Assembly (NCBI GenBank): GCA_902779845.1
Contig: CACZCZ010000015.1
Span: 25,223-89,222, forward strand
From: an uncultured Bacteroidales bacterium
GTDB taxonomy: Bacteria; Bacteroidota; Bacteroidia; Bacteroidales; Bacteroidaceae
Reading direction: 5' to 3'
DNA length: 64,000 bases
Both the position numbers and the translations under genes were made by a program. The notes beneath the pieces were generated by a model. It had not been told where the DNA came from, did no database searches, and saw only the letters and a list, made by a program, of their open reading frames with translations. This document shows, piece by piece, positions 7,931 to 16,773 of the stretch. How positions within the stretch are numbered: the stretch's first letter is position 1; the number at the start of each line of letters is the position of its first letter.

Positions 7931-9598
7931 ATGGTAGAAAGATTTTTGAAGCAGACTCATTTCACGTCTGTTGAGGATTACAACGAGCATCTGGAGTTCA
8001 TCATTCCCGAGCATTTCAACTTCGCTTACGATGTGATGGACGCCTGGGCTGCTGAGGCGCCTGAGAAGCTGGCGCTGCTCTGGACCAATGACCAGGGCGA
8101 GGAGATTCGTGCCACCTTCAAGCAGCTGAAGGAGCAAAGCGATCAGGCTGCATCCTACCTGCAGACGCTGGGTATCGGCAAGGGTGACCCCGTGATGCTG
8201 ATACTCAAGCGCCGCTATGAGTGGTGGATTGTGATGCTGGCCCTCTGCAAGATTGGCGCAATCGTCATTCCTGCCACCCACATGCTCACAAAACACGACA
8301 TTGTCTATAGGAATACACGTGCGAGCGTCAAGGCCATCATCTGTGTGGATGACGCCTATGTAGTCAGCCAGATACAGGCGGCTAAGGACGAGAGTCCCAC
8401 GGTGACACAGTATATCACCATCACCGACCATGGCAAGCCCATTCCCGAAGGCTTCCGTGATTACCAGGCAGAGGTCGTCAAGGCTCCCGCCTTCGTGCGT
8501 CCAGCCTTCGTCAACAACAACGAGGACACGATGATCATGTACTTCACCAGCGGCACGAGCGGCGAACCTAAGATGGTGGCCCACGACTACCTCTATGCCA
8601 TGGGCCACCTGACGACGGGCGTCTTCTGGCATAACCTGCATGAGCATTCGCTTCACCTGACCGTAGCCGATACCGGCTGGGGAAAGGCTGTGTGGGGTAA
8701 GTTCTACGGCCAATGGTTTGCTGGCGCTACGGTCTTTGTCTTCGACCATGAGAAGTTCGATGCCGACTGTCTGCTGCGTCAGATGGAGAAGTATCGTGTG
8801 ACCAGCTTCTGTGCGCCCCCCACCATCTACCGCTTCATGATTCGCGAGGATCTGTCGAAGTACGACCTCTCCTCGCTCGAATACTGCACCACGGCCGGTG
8901 AGGCCCTGAATCCTGCCGTCTATGACAAGTTCTTCGAGAAGACCGGCATCAGGATGATGGAAGGCTTCGGGCAGACCGAGACCACCATGACCCTCGGCAC
9001 CTTCCCCTGGATGCAACCGAAGCCAGGCTCCATGGGCATCCCGAATGCACAATATGACATCGACCTCATCCGTGCCGACGGCACCTCGTGCGAGGACGGT
9101 GAGAAGGGTGAAATCGTTGTCCGCGTAGGCGACAAGAAGCCCATCGGCCTCTTCAAAGAGTACTATCGCGACGAGGAGAAGACGCGCGAGGCATGGCATG
9201 ACGGCCTCTACCACACCGGCGATATGGCGTGGCGCGATGAGGACGGCTACTATTGGTTCGAGGGCCGCATCGACGATGTCATCAAGTCCAGCGGCTACCG
9301 CATTGGTCCCTTCGAGGTGGAGAGTGCGCTGATGACGCATCCCGCCGTCGTAGAATGTGCCATCACGGGCGTGCCCGACGACATTCGCGGCATGGTCGTG
9401 AAGGCTACTGTCGTGCTCGGCAAGGAATGGAAGGACAAAGCCGGCGACGACCTCATCAAGGAGTTGCAGCAACATGTAAAACGTGAGACCGCGCCCTACA
9501 AATATCCCCGTATTGTTGAGTTCGTGGACGAGTTGCCCAAGACCATCAGCGGAAAGATTCGTAGGGTGGAGATTCGAAATAAAGATAATAAGAAATGA
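7931..9598 (+). CDS. AMP-dependent acyl-CoA synthetase
   Basis: 555 residues of the ANL superfamily: it adenylates a carboxylic acid and transfers it to CoA. The phosphate loop MYFTSGTSGEPKMVAHD, the EGFGQTETTMTLG motif, the GLYHTGDMAWRDEDGY aspartate region and the C-terminal lysine motif ELPKTISGKIRRVEIR are intact. The substrate (acetate, butyrate, aromatic acid) cannot be fixed by eye. It shares an operon with the XRE-cupin gene and overlaps proC by ATGA. Confidence 0.9.
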   Translation: MVERFLKQTHFTSVEDYNEHLEFIIPEHFNFAYDVMDAWAAEAPEKLALLWTNDQGEEIRATFKQLKEQSDQAASYLQTLGIGKGDPVMLILKRRYEWWIVMLALCKIGAIVIPATHMLTKHDIVYRNTRASVKAIICVDDAYVVSQIQAAKDESPTVTQYITITDHGKPIPEGFRDYQAEVVKAPAFVRPAFVNNNEDTMIMYFTSGTSGEPKMVAHDYLYAMGHLTTGVFWHNLHEHSLHLTVADTGWGKAVWGKFYGQWFAGATVFVFDHEKFDADCLLRQMEKYRVTSFCAPPTIYRFMIREDLSKYDLSSLEYCTTAGEALNPAVYDKFFEKTGIRMMEGFGQTETTMTLGTFPWMQPKPGSMGIPNAQYDIDLIRADGTSCEDGEKGEIVVRVGDKKPIGLFKEYYRDEEKTREAWHDGLYHTGDMAWRDEDGYYWFEGRIDDVIKSSGYRIGPFEVESALMTHPAVVECAITGVPDDIRGMVVKATVVLGKEWKDKAGDDLIKELQQHVKRETAPYKYPRIVEFVDELPKTISGKIRRVEIRNKDNKK

Positions 9599-10365
9599 AG
9601 ATAGCTATCATCGGAGCCGGCAATATGGGCGGCGCCATTGCCGAGGCATTGCTGAGAATGGACGGTTACAAAATAACCGTCAGCAATCGTACAGAAGGTA
9701 AGTTGCAGCGCTTTGCTGCGGCGGGTGCCAGCGTGACCACCGACAACTGCGTAGCCGCAAAGGATGCCGACCTCATCATCCTGGCCGTGAAGCCTTGGTT
9801 GGTGGAAGATGTGTTGAACGAACTCAAGGCTAATATCCAACTCGCAGGCAAGACACTCGTCTCAGTAGCTGCCGCTACACGCGGCGAGCAGCTCTGTGAC
9901 TGGGCCGGCGAGGGACCTCAGATACTCACCGCAATCCCCAATACGGCCATCGCCAACCTGGCTTCTATGACCTTCCTGGTGCCGGTTCGTGCTGATGAAG
10001 CCACCACAGCTCAGGTGAAAGCGCTCTTCGACGGCATGGGTAGTACTCTGGTCACCGATGAGGCTCACCTGCCTGCTGCCACAGCCCTCGCCTCCTGTGG
10101 CATTGCCTATGCCCTGCGCTATGTCCGTGCTGCCACGGAAGGCGGTGTGCAGCTGGGCTTCCGTGCTGCCGAGGCGCAGGACATCGTGGCACAGACGCTG
10201 CGCGGTGCTGTCAGCCTTTTAGAGAAGGAAGGAGCTCACGCAGAAGCGGAAATCGATAAGGTCACCACCCCCGGTGGCCTCACCATCCGCGGCCTCAATG
10301 CCATGGAGGAAGCCGGATTCACCAATGCTGTGATTCAGGGGCTCCTTGCCTCTTTGTCTAAGTAA
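9595..10365 (+). CDS. proC: Pyrroline-5-carboxylate reductase
   Basis: 256 residues. ProC reduces pyrroline-5-carboxylate to proline with NAD(P)H. The N-terminal Rossmann motif IIGAGNMGGAIAEALLRM and the C-terminal signature DKVTTPGGLTIRGLNAMEEAGF are typical, and the length is normal. It overlaps the acyl-CoA synthetase gene (ATGA) and is followed by proB and proA, so all three proline genes are together. Confidence 0.95.
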   Translation: MKIAIIGAGNMGGAIAEALLRMDGYKITVSNRTEGKLQRFAAAGASVTTDNCVAAKDADLIILAVKPWLVEDVLNELKANIQLAGKTLVSVAAATRGEQLCDWAGEGPQILTAIPNTAIANLASMTFLVPVRADEATTAQVKALFDGMGSTLVTDEAHLPAATALASCGIAYALRYVRAATEGGVQLGFRAAEAQDIVAQTLRGAVSLLEKEGAHAEAEIDKVTTPGGLTIRGLNAMEEAGFTNAVIQGLLASLSK

Positions 10366-10376
10366 AATGCGAAATC

Positions 10377-11159
10377 ATGTATAAAAGAATAGCCATCAAG
10401 GTGGGCAGCAATGTGCTTACGCGGAAAGACGGGACCCTTGACATCACCCGTATGTCGGCGCTTGTAGATCAGTTGGCAGAGTTGCGTCGCTCAGGCATCG
10501 AGGTTATCCTTGTTTCCTCTGGCGCGGTAGCCAGTGGGCGCAGTGAGTTGCGTCTGCCTGCCGATGAGACGGCGCAGATGGACAGCGTGGAACAGCGACA
10601 ACTCTTCTCTGCCGTGGGACAGGCCAAGCTCATGGGACGCTACGTGGAACTCTTCCGTGACCACGGCATCCATGTGGGGCAGATTCTCACGATGAAGGAA
10701 AACTTCGCTCCAGGTGAGCAGTACGACAACCAGCGCCAGTGCATGACAGCCATGCTGGCACACGGCGTGCTACCCATCGTCAATGAAAACGATACTGTAT
10801 GCGTGACGGAGTTGATGTTCACCGACAACGATGAGCTCAGCGGCCTTGTGGCACAGATGATGGACTGCCAGGCGCTGGTCATCTTGTCCAATATCGACGG
10901 CATCTACACAGGTGCTCCCGATAATCCCCAATCGCAATTGATACGGGAAGTGCCTCATGGCACTGACCTCAGCCAATACCTGCAACCCAGCCGCTCGTCA
11001 GCCGGACGTGGCGGCATGCAAAGCAAATACCATACAGCACAGCTCGTGGCCGATGCTGGCATTCATGTCTATATTGCTAACGGCAAACGCGAGCATATCC
11101 TCTGCGATGTGCTACAACACCCAGAACAAGTGCCTTTCACCCATTTCTGCCCACAATGA
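10377..11159 (+). CDS. proB: Glutamate 5-kinase, without PUA domain
   Basis: 260 residues of amino-acid kinase fold. It phosphorylates glutamate to start proline synthesis. The IAIKVGSNVLTRKDG nucleotide loop, VSSGAVASGR, the NENDTV motif and RGGMQSKYHTAQLVADAG support it. The C-terminal PUA domain of the E. coli enzyme (367 residues) is absent; PUA-less ProB enzymes are known. Its stop overlaps the proA start (ATGA), suggesting coupled translation, as expected for a kinase and reductase that pass on an unstable phosphate. Confidence 0.94.
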   Translation: MYKRIAIKVGSNVLTRKDGTLDITRMSALVDQLAELRRSGIEVILVSSGAVASGRSELRLPADETAQMDSVEQRQLFSAVGQAKLMGRYVELFRDHGIHVGQILTMKENFAPGEQYDNQRQCMTAMLAHGVLPIVNENDTVCVTELMFTDNDELSGLVAQMMDCQALVILSNIDGIYTGAPDNPQSQLIREVPHGTDLSQYLQPSRSSAGRGGMQSKYHTAQLVADAGIHVYIANGKREHILCDVLQHPEQVPFTHFCPQ

Positions 11160-12424
11160 ATACAGATTTTTCACAGGTGCGTGCAGCCAGCAAGCGCATA
11201 GCGCAACTCACTGATGAAGAGCGCAGCGCTGTCCTCTGTGAGCTGGCTGATATGACCGAGGCTCGTATGGCCGACCTCTTGCAGGCCAACGCCCAAGACT
11301 TGCAGCGGATGGATCCTGCCAATCCCAACTACGACCGTCTACAACTCACAGAAGCACGTCTGCGCGACATCGCCGCAGACCTGCGCAAAGTGGCCTCGCT
11401 GCCCTCGCCGCTCGGCCGTGAGCTTAAGCACAGCATCCTCCCCAACGGCCTTGAGCTGACGCGCGTGAGTGTGCCCTTTGGCGTCATAGGCATCATCTTC
11501 GAGGCACGTCCCAACGTCTGCTTCGACTGCTTCGCACTTTGTCTGAAGGCTGGCAGTGCCTGCATCCTCAAAGGTGGCAGCGATGCCAAGGACAGCTGCA
11601 CAGCTATCATATCCCTGATTCACGAGGCTTTGCGCCGTCACAACCTGTCTGCTGAGAGCGCCCTGCTGCTCACCAGCCACGAGGACACCGACCGCCTGCT
11701 CGCTGCTCGCGGACAGGTGGATCTCATCATTCCGCGCGGCAGCAACCGCCTCATCAACTACGTTCGCGACAATGCCCGTGTGCCTGTCATCGAGACCGGT
11801 GCCGGCGTCGTGCACTGCTATGTCGATCGCGCGGCCGACCTCGAAAAGGCCATCGCCATCGTGGTGAACGCCAAGACGCGCCGCGTCAGCGTCTGCAACG
11901 CCCTCGACTGTCTCATCATCCATCGTGACCGTCTCGCCGATCTGCCCGCTCTCTTCGAGCCACTCCTCAGCAAGGGTGTGACGATAGAGCTTGATGAAAA
12001 GGTTTTTGCCACCAGTGGCAAAACCATTTGCCACCAGTGGCAAAACCATTTGCCACCAGTGGCAAATCGCATCATCCCCGCAACCGAAACATCTTACGGC
12101 ACGGAGTTCCTGTCCCTGCGTATGGCCGTGAAGGTCGTCGATAGCTTGGACGAAGCCCTTGAGCACATTGCCCGCTATGGCTCGGGTCACAGCGAGAGCA
12201 TCGTCACCGAGGACCCCGCAGCCGCCCAGCGCTTCCTCAACGAGGTCGATGCCGCCTGTGTCTATCACAATGCCCCCACCAGCTTCACCGATGGCGGTCA
12301 GTTCGGCCTTGGCGCAGAGATTGGCATCAGCACACAGAAACTGCACGCCCGCGGCCCCATGGCCCTCGAAGAAATCACCACGTATAAGTGGCTGATTCGA
12401 GGCAACGGGCAGACGCGCCCATAA
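11156..12424 (+). CDS. proA: Glutamate-5-semialdehyde dehydrogenase (gamma-glutamyl phosphate reductase) with in-frame repeat
   Basis: 422 residues. ProA reduces gamma-glutamyl phosphate to the semialdehyde with NADPH. The aldehyde-dehydrogenase-type core is clear: GVIGIIFEARPNVCFDC, then LKGGSDAKDS, the active-site segment TRRVSVCNALDCLIIHR and the C-terminal FTDGGQFGLGAEIGISTQKLHARGPMAL. Residues about 284-304 (ATSGKTICHQWQNHLPPVAN) are encoded by three tandem 22-bp palindromic units and look nothing like the equivalent segment of the family, which sits in a variable region just before YGTEFLSLRMAVKVV. Total length remains normal, so the repeat replaced or expanded a tolerant loop. Confidence 0.93.
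   Translation: MNTDFSQVRAASKRIAQLTDEERSAVLCELADMTEARMADLLQANAQDLQRMDPANPNYDRLQLTEARLRDIAADLRKVASLPSPLGRELKHSILPNGLELTRVSVPFGVIGIIFEARPNVCFDCFALCLKAGSACILKGGSDAKDSCTAIISLIHEALRRHNLSAESALLLTSHEDTDRLLAARGQVDLIIPRGSNRLINYVRDNARVPVIETGAGVVHCYVDRAADLEKAIAIVVNAKTRRVSVCNALDCLIIHRDRLADLPALFEPLLSKGVTIELDEKVFATSGKTICHQWQNHLPPVANRIIPATETSYGTEFLSLRMAVKVVDSLDEALEHIARYGSGHSESIVTEDPAAAQRFLNEVDAACVYHNAPTSFTDGGQFGLGAEIGISTQKLHARGPMALEEITTYKWLIRGNGQTRP
12005..12066. repeat. Three tandem 22-bp palindromic units inside proA
   Basis: The 18-bp palindrome TTTGCCACCAGTGGCAAA starts at 12005, 12027 and 12049, separated by the 4-nt ACCA. The arms are 8 bp with a 2-nt centre. Three units make 66 bp, a multiple of three, so the proA frame is kept while each unit is read in a different frame. 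The exact reverse complement occurs once at 42931-42948. Confidence 0.97.
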
Positions 12425-12466
12425 ACTCTTTCTCAACGAAATTCGCGAATTCATCGAGCCTACATT

Positions 12467-15400
12467 ATGAAACACAACTTATGCATCCTCTTGCTGTTCA
12501 TCAGCATTTATCCCGTGTTTGGTGCCACTACCGCCGAAAACGACACTCTTCTCCGCGTCCTTCGTGAAGAATTGGCTGCAGACTTCGCCGAGCTGCAGCA
12601 GCAGGACGTGAAGCCCTACTTCATGAGCTTCCGCGTGCAGGAAACCCATAGGGCCATCATCGCTTCAACTTTCGGGTTCTTGGCCAACTCAAATCAAGAG
12701 CGCGTTCGTCAGTTCACTCCTCAGATACGTGTTGGCTCTGCCGAGTTGGACAACTTCAAGTTCAATCCTCAGAGCTCGGTCGGCTCTGTTCAGCTACCTC
12801 TGACTGATGCCTCGCCCGATGCTTTTCGTGCTACTATCTGGTCGCACATGTTGAATGCTTATGACCGTGTGGCCAATGAATACCGCAGTGTGCAGAACCG
12901 CCTGCGCACCCAAGCCGACAACGAGGACAAGGCTCCCTGCTTCAGTGTGCTCAGCGGTTCTCCCGCTGAGACCTACTACGAAGCCCCCCTTGCTTATACA
13001 TCCCTCACGCCCGAGGAACAGCGTGAATGGGAGCAGCGCCTGTGCCGTATCTCTGCTGCCTTCTGCAAGCATCCCCAATTCAACGAGGCTGTGGCCAGCA
13101 TGCAAGTGGAGTTTAGTCGTACGCACCTGGTCAACACGGAGGGAACCGCTATCGTGCAGAACCGCCGCAGCTTCCAAGTGATGCTGCAGGTGCAGACCAC
13201 GACTGATGATGGAATGGTCCTGCCCTTATATCAAAGTTACTTCGCCACCCAACTCGACTCATTGCCCTCTGAGGATGTGATGTTGCGCGATGCAGAAAAT
13301 CTGGGTCGCCGACTTGAAGCGCTGGTGAAGGCCCCTGTGGCCGATCCTTTCACAGGACCCGCTTTGATGAGCGGTGAGGCCAGCGGTGTCTTCTTCCATG
13401 AGATCTTCGGACATCGTTTGGAAGGCCACCGCATGAAGTCGGGTGGTCAGACCTTCCGCAAGATGGTGGGTGAGCGTGTGCTGCCCACGGACTTCCAAGT
13501 CTATTGCGACCCCACGTTGACGCACTACGGCACGCAGCCTTTGAATGGTGGCTATGTTTATGACGATGAAGGCACGCGCGCGCGTAGAGTAAATAATGTG
13601 GTGGATGGCGTGCTGAAGGAATTCCTGATGAGCCGCGTGCCGCTCGACAGCTTCCCCGAGAGCAATGGCCATGGCCGAACAGCCGGAGGCGGCACGCCTG
13701 TCAGCCGTCAGTCCAACCTCGTTGTAGAGACCCGCAAGCCCTACACCGAGGCACGGCTGCGACAGATGCTGCGCGACGAAGCACAGCGACAGGGCAAGGA
13801 GTACGGCTATCTCTTCCAAAGTGTCAGCGGCGGCTACACGCAGACAGGCGAAGGAGGTAGCATCAATTCCTTCAATGTCAACCCGCTGGAAGTCTATCGC
13901 GTGTATGTCGATGGCCGTCCTGATGAGCTCGTTCGTGGCGTGGACCTCATCGGCACACCCCTCTCCATGTTCTCCAATATCGCCGCTGGCGGCGACACCC
14001 CTTCCACCTTCATCGGCTCCTGCGGTGCCGAGAGCGGTTGGGTGCCTGTCAGTGCTACCTCGCCGATGCTTTACTGCTCGAAGATTGAGACACAGCGCAG
14101 GACACAGAAAGGCTACCTGATGCCGAAGCTGGCTGCGCCAAGCCTTCATGCGGCAGCTCCTTCAGAATCCAAAGATTCCGTCATCTTCGCCGCGCTCTCA
14201 GATGAGCTGAAGCGTAGTATGGACAGCCTGCAGATTGCCGGGCAACCCGCTCCTTTCATCATCGACTACCGTCTGCAACGCGAGCGTTCGCTGCACATAG
14301 AAGCCACCCTCGGCGAGGTCTGCCAGAAGCAGATAACACCTTGGTATCAGAAGTTTGATGCTGAAGTGGTACTGGGCGACTACCATCGCACCAGCCAGCT
14401 TCAGGCAGAGCCGAACATGCGTGGTGTCAGTATTCCCATGGCTGCAGACTATAACAATCTGCGCCGTCAGGCCTGGATGGCTTCAGATGCACGCTACAAA
14501 CAGTCGCTTGCAGCCCTTGCACAGAAAATGCAGGCGCAGCGGAAAGCCACTTTGCCCGAAGATGAGGAGGCAATGGACGATCTTATCCCATCAAAGCCTG
14601 CCACCAGCATCCAGCACCGCAGCGCAGAAATGGAAAACCTTCACGCCGATGAGCTGGAAGCCTATGTTCGCCGCCTGTCCCTTGTCGCTCGCGAGTTCCC
14701 TGAACTGACGCACAGCGCAGCGCAGGCACACATCATGCAGGCTGACATCTACCGTCTCACCAGCGAGGGCGTCCGCGTGGCACAGCCGCAGGACAATCTG
14801 TGTGAGATATACTTCTCCTTCCATCTTTTCCACAACACTAACGGCTACAATTCCACCGACGGACATAACAAAACCTATACTTGTGCGGCTGAAGCGCTGG
14901 CAGACAGTGCAAAGTTCACTAAAACACTGCGTGAGTACATCCGCCGGCGTCTGGACCTCCTTCAGGCAAAGATTGAGGAAGACTACTATGTCGGCCCCGT
15001 ACTCTTTGAAGGCAATGCCGGCTGGACCATTTACACAGAGGCCAGCAGTGGCCGTCACAACTTCCGTGCCTGGCATCCCTACACCCAGAGCGATCGTGAG
15101 ATCTATGTGAAGATGAACCGCAAGATCATCGACGATAAGATCAGTATGCGGCAGGATCCGACGCTCAGCACATGGGAGGGAAAACCGCTCGTGGGTTTTT
15201 ACACGGCCGATGCCAACGGTCAGAAGCCGCAAGCCCTGACGCTGATTGAGCGCGGCATCTTCCGCGACCAGTTCTGCGGTGTCACGCCTTCGCTGGGAAC
15301 TTCTACGCCTACTGGCAACCTGCGCTTCAACTTCCCCAATAACCGAAACGGTGCCATGGGCGCCGCCACAGCTCCTGGCATCCTTCGCATTGAGAGCAGC

Positions 15401-15748
15401 AAGACTGTGCCGCTCAAGAAGATGCGTAAGCAGCTGTTGCGCGAGGCGCAGCGCGAGGGCTACGACCACGCCTATATCGATCGTGAGGACGCTTTTTACC
15501 GCGTCAGCGTGAAGGACGGCAGCGAGACCCTGATGCGACGCCCGAACATCCAAGTCACCCTCAACAATCTGCGCCATATCAATGCCCTCTCCACCGAGCA
15601 GGAAGCTGTGGTGGGCTCAGAGGACGGCGGTGCCCGCTTCTCCATCATCGCTCCCAAGGCGATGCTTCTGGGCGATATCGTAGTACCTACTCCCTCGCCC
15701 GAACAGATTGCCAAGCCCACCCTCACATTCCCGCTACATCGGAAATAA
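12467..15748 (+). CDS. Secreted double-length TldD/PmbA-like protein, second half degenerate
   Basis: 1093 residues with a signal peptide (ISIYPVFG). Residues ~25-560 form a TldD-type metalloprotease unit with HEIFGHRLEGHR (His311, Glu312, His316). Residues ~570-1093 repeat the same layout: both halves open with an EL...PYF/PFI...YR segment and share a GPxLxxG motif and a DPTLS/T...PL.G.Y block. In the second half the HExxxH position reads TEASSGRH, so zinc binding there is probably lost. TldD/PmbA proteins mature peptides or regulate toxins in other bacteria; the exported form's substrate is unknown. It follows proA by 42 nt. The open frame is continuous, so fusion by error is not suggested. 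Confidence 0.85.
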   Translation: MKHNLCILLLFISIYPVFGATTAENDTLLRVLREELAADFAELQQQDVKPYFMSFRVQETHRAIIASTFGFLANSNQERVRQFTPQIRVGSAELDNFKFNPQSSVGSVQLPLTDASPDAFRATIWSHMLNAYDRVANEYRSVQNRLRTQADNEDKAPCFSVLSGSPAETYYEAPLAYTSLTPEEQREWEQRLCRISAAFCKHPQFNEAVASMQVEFSRTHLVNTEGTAIVQNRRSFQVMLQVQTTTDDGMVLPLYQSYFATQLDSLPSEDVMLRDAENLGRRLEALVKAPVADPFTGPALMSGEASGVFFHEIFGHRLEGHRMKSGGQTFRKMVGERVLPTDFQVYCDPTLTHYGTQPLNGGYVYDDEGTRARRVNNVVDGVLKEFLMSRVPLDSFPESNGHGRTAGGGTPVSRQSNLVVETRKPYTEARLRQMLRDEAQRQGKEYGYLFQSVSGGYTQTGEGGSINSFNVNPLEVYRVYVDGRPDELVRGVDLIGTPLSMFSNIAAGGDTPSTFIGSCGAESGWVPVSATSPMLYCSKIETQRRTQKGYLMPKLAAPSLHAAAPSESKDSVIFAALSDELKRSMDSLQIAGQPAPFIIDYRLQRERSLHIEATLGEVCQKQITPWYQKFDAEVVLGDYHRTSQLQAEPNMRGVSIPMAADYNNLRRQAWMASDARYKQSLAALAQKMQAQRKATLPEDEEAMDDLIPSKPATSIQHRSAEMENLHADELEAYVRRLSLVAREFPELTHSAAQAHIMQADIYRLTSEGVRVAQPQDNLCEIYFSFHLFHNTNGYNSTDGHNKTYTCAAEALADSAKFTKTLREYIRRRLDLLQAKIEEDYYVGPVLFEGNAGWTIYTEASSGRHNFRAWHPYTQSDREIYVKMNRKIIDDKISMRQDPTLSTWEGKPLVGFYTADANGQKPQALTLIERGIFRDQFCGVTPSLGTSTPTGNLRFNFPNNRNGAMGAATAPGILRIESSKTVPLKKMRKQLLREAQREGYDHAYIDREDAFYRVSVKDGSETLMRRPNIQVTLNNLRHINALSTEQEAVVGSEDGGARFSIIAPKAMLLGDIVVPTPSPEQIAKPTLTFPLHRK

Positions 15749-15787
15749 AAGATTCAACAGATTAAAAACATAAGGGGATTTTATATT

Positions 15788-16759
15788 ATGAAAGTCTTTC
15801 AACACGTCAGTGATATCGGCGACCTCCGCGTCGCCCTCGCGGAAGCGCAGGAAGTGAAGCGCGACCGCTACCAGTGGCAGCACCTTGGTAAGAACAAGAC
15901 CGCGCTGCTTATCTTCTTCAATAACTCCCTGCGCACACGCCTCTCCACGCAGAAGGCTGCCATGAACCTCGGCATGAACGTCATCGTGCTCGACGTGAAC
16001 CAAGGTGCCTGGAAACTGGAGACAGAGCGCGGCGTCATCATGGACGGCGACAAGAGTGAGCATCTCTTGGAGGCTATCCCCGTGATGGCCAGCTACTGCG
16101 ACATCATCGGCGTCCGTAGCTTTGCCCGCTTCGAGAGCCGCGCGGATGACTACGAAGAGAAGATTCTCAATCAATTCATCAAGTATAGTGGTCGCCCCGT
16201 CTTCTTCATGGAGTCCGCTACGGTGCACCCCCTGCAGGCGTTTGCGGATTTGATTACGATAGAAGAGCACAAGCAAAATCCCCGTCCCAAGGTCGTCATG
16301 ACTTGGGCTCCTCATCCCAAAGCCTTACCACAGGCCGTTCCCAACAGTTTCGCTGAATGGATGTTGGCCGCTGATGTCGATTTCGTCATCACGCACCCCG
16401 AGGGTTATGAACTCGACCCGCAGTTCGTGAAGGGCGCGCACGTGGAGTATGACCAGATGAAAGCTTTCGAAGGTGCAGACTTTGTATATGCCAAGAACTG
16501 GAGCTGTCCGGGCGTCACACGCCCCGAGGATTACGGAAAGGTGCTGCACGACTATCACTCGATGATGGATTGGTGTGTCAGCAAGCGTCAGATGGCTGTC
16601 ACGAACGATGCCCGCTTCATGCATTGCCTGCCCGTGCGCCGCAACATGATTGTCACGGACGAAGTCATCGAGGCCCCCCGCAGTCTCGTCATCCCAGAAG
16701 CCGCGAACCGCGAGATATCTGCACAGGTGGTTATCAAACGAATGTTGGAATCGCTTTAG
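15788..16759 (+). CDS. argF': N-acetyl/succinyl-ornithine carbamoyltransferase (ArgF')
   Basis: 323 residues. It transfers carbamoyl from carbamoyl phosphate to an N-acylated ornithine. The carbamoyl-phosphate loop is NNSLRTRLSTQ rather than STRT-type of classical OTCase, and the C-terminal HCLPVRRNMIVTDEVIE with RR is the mark of the acyl-ornithine group. In the Bacteroides fragilis enzyme a Pro near position 90 has been tied to succinyl preference and a Glu near 92 in Xanthomonas to acetyl preference; here the equivalent stretch reads GDKSEHLLEA with Ser90, so specificity is open. It faces the convergent YjbH-like gene with a 14-nt gap. Confidence 0.9.
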   Translation: MKVFQHVSDIGDLRVALAEAQEVKRDRYQWQHLGKNKTALLIFFNNSLRTRLSTQKAAMNLGMNVIVLDVNQGAWKLETERGVIMDGDKSEHLLEAIPVMASYCDIIGVRSFARFESRADDYEEKILNQFIKYSGRPVFFMESATVHPLQAFADLITIEEHKQNPRPKVVMTWAPHPKALPQAVPNSFAEWMLAADVDFVITHPEGYELDPQFVKGAHVEYDQMKAFEGADFVYAKNWSCPGVTRPEDYGKVLHDYHSMMDWCVSKRQMAVTNDARFMHCLPVRRNMIVTDEVIEAPRSLVIPEAANREISAQVVIKRMLESL

Positions 16760-16773
16760 GGGAGAGAAAGGCG

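Noticed and set aside
7907-9475. 522-codon minus-strand frame across the acyl-CoA synthetase
   Set aside because: Antisense shadow of a complete gene.
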